Source of the DNA: Rotaria macrura
Lineage: Eukaryota > Rotifera > Eurotatoria > Philodinida > Philodinidae
Assembly (NCBI GenBank): GCA_900239685.1
Contig: OENT01000643.1
Coordinates: 25,541 to 89,540 of the forward strand
Length of the DNA stretch: 64,000 nt
Reading direction: 5' to 3'
Position 1 is the first letter of the stretch; each line of letters opens with the position of its first letter. Made by a program: the position numbers and the translations under genes. Below, piece after piece: positions 58,301 to 64,000 of this stretch. Below the pieces are notes generated by a model. The model was not told where the DNA came from and did no database searches. It saw nothing but the letters and a program-made list of their open reading frames with translations.

Positions 58301-59456
58301 TGTTCCCAAGTGGTTGAGTGTTGTAACTATGAGAATGCTCTACAACAAATAACACTATACTTACTCGATCAATAAGCGCACAACATAATTTAGTTCGATC
58401 TTTGGTGCTATTAACAAATAATGTATTCTGTTTTTCTCAATGATTATGCTTGTTTAGAATCAATAATCAACGATTGAATGGTAAGGAGTTCAAATAGCTG
58501 CTTGACACGTGAGTGCATCGTGCAGGGCGAATTTTTAGTCTTCATTTGAATGAGCTCACATCAAGCTATTCTTCATTATGATCTCTCTAAATTATCACTA
58601 ATAAAATTAGATTCAATTGGAATAGGATGATGATTTATTGTGTTCTGAAGTTCGTCGCTCACAATCATTTTCTAATACTTTGATGAACAAAGATCCATTT
58701 GAATTTTTACAACTAAGACAATTTTCATATAGCGCACTATCACATGTCTTTTTCTTCAATAACTCTGTAAACGTATTTCAAAGGCAACTCATGTACTGGA
58801 GGTTTTCTGGAAGCATTTATGTAGAATAATCATAGTTTTCGGCTAAATGATACATTTGGACACAGATATGAAACGTTTCACTCATTGATTTTTAAAATTT
58901 TTATTGTTCAATTATAATATCTGTAACTAATCATAGTTTGATTCTGGGTAACGCATTAAAAAGTACATCTAATGTACAACGAGCAAGTAGCTTTAGAATA
59001 CAAAAGTAAAAGAGAGAAATGTATTAAAAAATATTCGAATGTGTAGCTTTGATAATAGACAAAATGGCTCGTAATCTCAAGGAAAGTCTTATGATTTTTC
59101 ATGGACGATGGGAGTAATTTGATTCTGAGATAGGATAGTTTTTCTTTAGATGCTACCGATGCAAACCAAGATATTTTATTTTACATAATTTTTCTACTAG
59201 AAAAAGACTTAACCAATACGTGCTTTCAAGAAAGTTATTCGACGAAGAATATCAATTTTTATAGCAACGCGATCCTGTTTAAAAATGATTTGTTGTATGA
59301 GTAGGTATTCAGATGAATTTATCTCGACGTCCTTTCGTCTCAGTTGAAATTCATGTAGTTTCATATATTTACTTATTATTTTCTATTTATATGAGAATAG
59401 TTATTTTAAAAAACAAATAAACGATCTTGTTTATATTTCACAAAAAAAGACACACA
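58301..59456. other. intergenic, nothing recognised
   Basis: A 63-codon frame at 58638-58829 (+) lacks a domain. Otherwise AT-rich sequence. Confidence 0.35.
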
Positions 59457-59933
59457 TTAAATAAATTTAGTTGTGTAATTTAATGCATCAATAGCATCCG
59501 TAAATGATATATTAGCTAGACTGAAGTCCTCTTGTCTTCTTTGTTCAAGACCTTTATTATAATACCAAAGCATAATCGTCGTGCATAAACGACGCATCAG
59601 TTGCCGTTCGTTGTAAACTACGGTTGTTCTATTCCAGAATGGTTCTCCGAAACATTGCAAGACCTCACCCATTTGAAGAACATACAATGAATCGATCGTT
59701 ATTCCTGCTAGTATTGGAACTATTTCGATTAGCTTCGTAGATGTACAAACAATGACAAGATTAGACTCGTTGTGTTTTATCGCTGCTACTAAGAGTTCAT
59801 CAATATCTGAGCAATGCAATACCACGCCATTGAATGGTTCCGTGGGAAGATGCGACAAGTCCAAAACGAGAATTTTGAGTCCTAGAGTATTTAAATCAGA
59901 TAAAATGGAATGTCCTAGTTTTATTTCAAACAT
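59457..59933 (-). CDS. unrecognised small alpha/beta protein (158 residues)
   Basis: ATG at 59933, stop at 59457, no intron visible. Residues 18-90 alternate hydrophobic strands and helices (ILVLDLS, D-E-L-L-V-A-A-I-K-H, N-L-V-I-V-C-T-S, I-V-P-I-L, S-L-Y-V-L-Q), a Rossmann- or receiver-like pattern. Residues 110-152 are helical and end with E-D-F-S-L-A-N-I-S-F-T-D-A-I-D-A-L-N, which resembles the start of TPR-like helices. Together this looks like the front part of a longer multidomain protein, or a stand-alone copy of it. That reading is by eye only. No signal peptide or catalytic motif is seen. It stands alone, about 5 kb from the nearest clear gene. Confidence 0.5.
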   Translation of the reverse strand: MFEIKLGHSILSDLNTLGLKILVLDLSHLPTEPFNGVVLHCSDIDELLVAAIKHNESNLVIVCTSTKLIEIVPILAGITIDSLYVLQMGEVLQCFGEPFWNRTTVVYNERQLMRRLCTTIMLWYYNKGLEQRRQEDFSLANISFTDAIDALNYTTKFI

Positions 59934-62819
59934 ATATGATTGTGTTTAAAGAAAGCTCAATTCTTTTTATGTCTTACGAAAATAGCTTGAATGCTCCTGT
60001 TGAGCAAAATTTATACAAGAAACATGTTAAGTTTATCAGGTGTTCAACGATTGATTTTTTCATGTTTGTTACATAGATTTTGATTATTTACCTGACATTT
60101 CGCACGCAAGCTTTTTCAACAACGCGATGAATTCTTTTTGTGAGATTGAATAAGTATTTACGCACAGTTATGAGGCAATGCTGATTTCTATAATTGCGAA
60201 GAAACAAAAAGTGAGTAATTCGTATATGACAATAATAAACATGACTTTGGTCTCCCACGCTACACATTCTCTTTCATTCTGTCGTATAAATTGCACGTGA
60301 ACACCGTTATCGTTTCAAGATATTTACATTTTTTCTCGACTCAATTAAGTTTTCTTTTTATGCCGTTTATGTTTGCTGATTGTCAGATCATTTTTATCGA
60401 TTATAATTGGTTGAAAATCTGAATATCTTTATAATCATCAGATAATATATTTTTTCAACTTGCATTATTAGTTCGCAATCATTCATAAAGATTGTTGCCC
60501 GTTGACTAAGTAGATTAAAAATATTAATTTTCTTGTGTTCCTTTTGAATCGAATCTCACCCCCGCATGCATTACTAATCATGAGTAAAAAGACATGAGGA
60601 ATATTTACTTTGCAGGCATAAATTAAAAAGTATTCAGCTTCACAGAATGAATGAAATTCATTATTTACTTATGATGATTGCATATGACGAAAGGAATAGT
60701 TCGCAAGCAACTACATCATTTTACCCCTACTTTCAAAAAGGATTCATGAATACGTAATCAAAACAACATGAATTTATGGTTATTTTTCTATGTTGTAACG
60801 AAATATTGTTTTGTATGTTCTCTATTTTTTTGAAACCTTTACGCAGACCCCATGACTGCCTGTGACATTCGACTCCAGACAAAATTGATGAATCGATAGA
60901 TAGTATTTGCTGCGTGATGAATTTGATTATCTATGAAGAACATACATTAAATGGTAAAACGGCTCCCGTTATTTTCAAATGCTTCTAAATTTTACGATAA
61001 GCCTTAATTGCTAGAAAAAGTATTTACAATCAACTATTATCTCGAACAAATCTTATACCAAAGATTCGATTTAAAGAATATATCTTTGAAAACTCTTTAG
61101 AAAATAACAACTATATTCTACAAATGTTAGAATATATGTGCTGAAAACTGTTTTTATTTATTTATTTCGAACCATGTGTCATATTAAGTATTGATGAATA
61201 AGCACAAAAAAATATTTTTTGTCAATAGTCGTGTAAAGCACTTCAACCAACTTTTCTCCTTGACAATGCGATGTCACGATGTCAACATGATGATGTTATA
61301 AACATCGACCGAAACATTTTCTTGCGCAACGTTAACATCTTCCTGATGAAGAAAAGAGCAGTATAGCTATTATTTATTTGTTACTTATTTTCAATAACCT
61401 TTCATCAAGCAACATCGTGATAATTCCAAAGAGTGAGAAAAGTCAAATATTCATACAAGAGAATATCACTTTTCTCTGCTTTCATGAATGGGTACTTAGA
61501 AAAATTTCGATATAAACTTTTAATATAGCTTTCGAACTGAAAATCTCAAAGTTTCTAGTCCATATCATCTATTGTACTACTGACAGCTCTCATAAATTCT
61601 AGTGATTTTCCCAGGTTCTTCCAATGTTTAGTGAGAGTCGAATTTTTGAAAATCGATAAACTTCAATAGAAAAAATAGGTTTATCGTGTTTTATCCTTGT
61701 GCATTACAGTAAATTTCAAGTCTTTAATCGTCGACAACAATTTGAATGAAAGAGAATATCCAGATACATTCGTGGTCTATACAAAAATCATCAAGTTGAA
61801 TCACCTAGCTCAAACTATAGAGATAGTTAACGATTGCTAACCATCATAAAATGCCGATTATTTTGAAAAGATCTGGTCTGCAAATTAAAAACAAGATTAA
61901 GCCAATCGTCAACGATTCATCCGTAAGTTTATGTCTGTAAAAAGATTTTTTCCAGAATTCAACAAACTCCCAACAATATTTATTAAAAAATGAACTGTCT
62001 CACTACATTTATTTTATCAGTTGATTATTCATGAACATATAGGTTTGAAAGGACTTTAACGAAAACGATTACAAAATGATTCGAAGTTTCTATTATATTC
62101 AAATGTTGTATTCTAATTGAGAAAACTGAATCGCATCCTAGTCTATCTAAATGAATGAAAGGTATCATGTGGATTCATTTAAAATCTTTTTATCATAATT
62201 AATCGTTAAAAAGCAGTGCATTGTTATAACTTAAATCTAATTTGAATATTAATTATTTTCATTCAATGGATTATTTATTAAGCAATTAATTGAATCTATT
62301 TTTTTTACTTTTCTGTATTTCATTTAGTTTGAATGACCATTAAATAACAAGAAGTGATAGCAGGTGAACATGTTAACTGAAGTAAAGAAGTGTTTAAAAT
62401 TTTGAAAAAATATACTCATGAACTTATGTAGCGAACTTGTTTTGTGTTTATCGCGAATCACAATATAATATCATGTATGCAGAAAATAGCTGTCGGGTTT
62501 TTGACGAAAAAAATTTGTTTTTCAAAGAGTTCGAACAATATTTGCCTATGTCAAAATAGGATTGTAAATCTACCTATAACACATAAAACATACTTTTATC
62601 CACCGGAGTACAACATTGATTTTTCTTTTCTCAATCATTTGAATTCATTTTTTCTTCTTCATAAAAACAGTTTTGTGATTCGGAACTTAAGTAACAACAA
62701 TGAGTGAAAAATCATGACTTGCTTCACAAATCAGATGACATGTTCTTATAGACCTGTTCTGGTGTGATCAATTTTAAATGAGGCTATTTTGCAGGAATAT
62801 CAGATCAACCTGTTGTTTT
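59934..62819. other. gene-poor AT-rich stretch
   Basis: No supported exon, RNA gene or repeat. A frame at 62444-62707 (+) lacks an ATG and a domain. Confidence 0.35.
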
Positions 62820-63142
62820 CCCTAGACTGAAAGGATAGGGTGAGTAAACTGGAACTCACCTGTCTCTGTGTGTCTGTAACAGCAACTAAAACAAGCATTA
62901 CTATTGCCCAAATTACCATTTCTGTGGCCGAAATGACCATTTTTATGCCACAAATGACCATTTCTGTGGGCTAAATGACTATTTTTATGGTGCCTATGGT
63001 GTTTGATTTCATGGGAGAGAAACGCCAAATAACTCCCTCCCAGTGATGGAGCCGAAGTATGGTGTGCCACCTATGGAGTTTTGAGACTGCCATCATAAAA
63101 TCTCAGCTTGTGGCGAGTTAGTAATTAGGTGAGACCTAACCC
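62820..63142. repeat. interspersed repeat, copy 2 (inverted relative to 48260-48649)
   Basis: Starts ccctagactgaaaggatagg, the inverse of the end of copy 1, and finishes with taattaggtgagacctaacc, the inverse of the start of copy 1. The central ~20-bp ladder is shorter than in copy 1. The distal end is cut off by the hAT-like element that begins at 63148. Confidence 0.75.
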
Positions 63143-63147
63143 GCTCC

Positions 63148-63814
63148 CAGTGTTTCCAATAGCAGGTGTACCAAGTAGAAGTAAAATGTACAGAACATCT
63201 GCTAATTCTGATTTACACTCTGATTTACACTTTTCTCTAAAAACCAAAATGTACTGTGTACACTTTGCAAAAACTATTTACACTTTAATTCTAGAACTTT
63301 GCCCACTGTATAAGATATTAGACTATGACCTTTGAATCATTTTTGTTGTTCAAACTCATTTTCTTTTCATATTTTTGAAAATATTGTGTCAGATTTTAAA
63401 ACAGTATGTCTACTTATCATGCATTTGCATGTGGGCGCAAAGGGGTCAGAATGAGAGGCTTAGCTACATTGTTCTTCATTTCAATCATATTTGCGCACTG
63501 ATTGGTGTGATTCACATAGACAACATAATGAGATGGTGACAGCGCTCTAATTAAAATGAAGAAATACAGTTGGTTGAAAACTCAGAGAAAGCCTTAGCCA
63601 AATATTTTTCAAGCAGGTGACCTTTATATCTCTTGCACAGTCTTCTTGTCCCTGCCAATTGCTTTCTAAAGTTTAGTCTATATTCATCACTGCAAAACGA
63701 ACAATAATTTTGCTTTTAGATCAAAAAAATTGGCTTCAGTACGCTTTGTACGCTTTGCTCATATAAGTGAAGTGTACATGCACATTTTGTTTTAGATTTC
63801 TATTGGAAACACTG
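63148..63814. mobile_element. hAT-like non-autonomous element (CAGTGTTTCCAATAG ends)
   Basis: Begins CAGTGTTTCCAATAG and ends CTATTGGAAACACTG, 667 bp apart. CAGTG-type ends with a TTCC/TGCC step are usual for hAT elements. There is no transposase frame. The 8-bp flanks do not match (cccgctcc and cacaggaa), so the target duplication is lost or the ends were rearranged. It abuts repeat copy 2. Confidence 0.65.
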
Positions 63815-63841
63815 CACAGGAAAAAAAACAGTTTTTTACCG

Positions 63842-63891
63842 AACCTAAAAAGGATCTTATCCTCGATACACGGTAAGATCCTTTTTTGGTT
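63842..63891. repeat. hairpin-forming inverted repeat
   Basis: aacctaaaaaggatcttatc and ggtaagatccttttttggtt form a near-perfect stem of about 20 bp around a 9-base loop. Two ttcgtacgaa palindromes follow at about 63909 and 63960. This is probably the start of a further repeat running off the window. Confidence 0.65.
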
Positions 63892-64000
63892 TCGCAGAAA
63901 AAGAGTTTTCGTACGAATCCTTTAAAAACGCGTTTAAAAAAAAGGTTTCGTAGCAATGGTTTCGTACGAAGCCTAGCAGAGACAATTCAAAAATGGTTCC

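Overview
The window looks like a piece of a small, AT-rich animal genome with compact genes. The most consistent source is a bdelloid rotifer. That is an inference from gene content: introns of about 44-56 nt, apparently foreign-type genes inside animal gene structures, a divergent rhodopsin-like receptor, and many short non-autonomous DNA transposons. Two runs of N (18575-18805, 32134-32276) are scaffold gaps. No rRNA, tRNA, CRISPR or operon-like structure was seen.

Layout. 1-1068 (+) ends with the last exon of a SOCS-box protein. 4081-4818 (+) encodes a one-exon protein built on a GEWAV-(F/Y)HG domain. 5631-8111 (-) is a three-exon gene for a type II membrane protein with a phage/bacterial tail-collar ectodomain. 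8.1-15 kb is almost gene-free, with a cluster of TTCTAGAA motifs near 13.4-13.7 kb. 15092-15445 (-) is a four-exon gene for a 61-residue protein with an N-myristoylation-type start. 16376-17410 (-) holds two exons of another gene. 17.98-19.0 kb is a long-inverted-repeat element that contains the first gap.

21371-22315 (+) is a class A 7TM receptor and 25878-26432 (+) a claudin/PMP22-like four-helix protein. Between them lies a 0.95-kb inverted-repeat element rich in ACGCGT motifs. 29724-30855 (-) is a six-exon gene of unknown function, with one intron enlarged by a 315-bp MITE. A larger element with the same ends follows at 31.8-32.6 kb. 32858-33617 (-) is 6-phosphogluconolactonase, the only clear housekeeping metabolic gene.

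40103-41520 (-) is the main exon of a second GEWAV-HG protein. 44480-46294 (-) encodes a stonustoxin-like (SNTX/VTX) family protein with a C-terminal fibronectin III domain. 46.8-48.7 kb is a nest of small transposons. 53.0-53.6 kb holds a broken hAT transposase. 53881-54930 (-) is an intronless SABATH-type carboxyl methyltransferase. 59457-59933 (-) encodes a small protein of unknown function. From 62.8 kb to the end there are stacked repeats.

The genes do not form a pathway. The most interesting candidates are the membrane-anchored tail-collar protein, the paired GEWAV-HG family, the intronless SABATH enzyme and the SNTX-family gene. Identifications come from reading motifs by eye. No database search was run.
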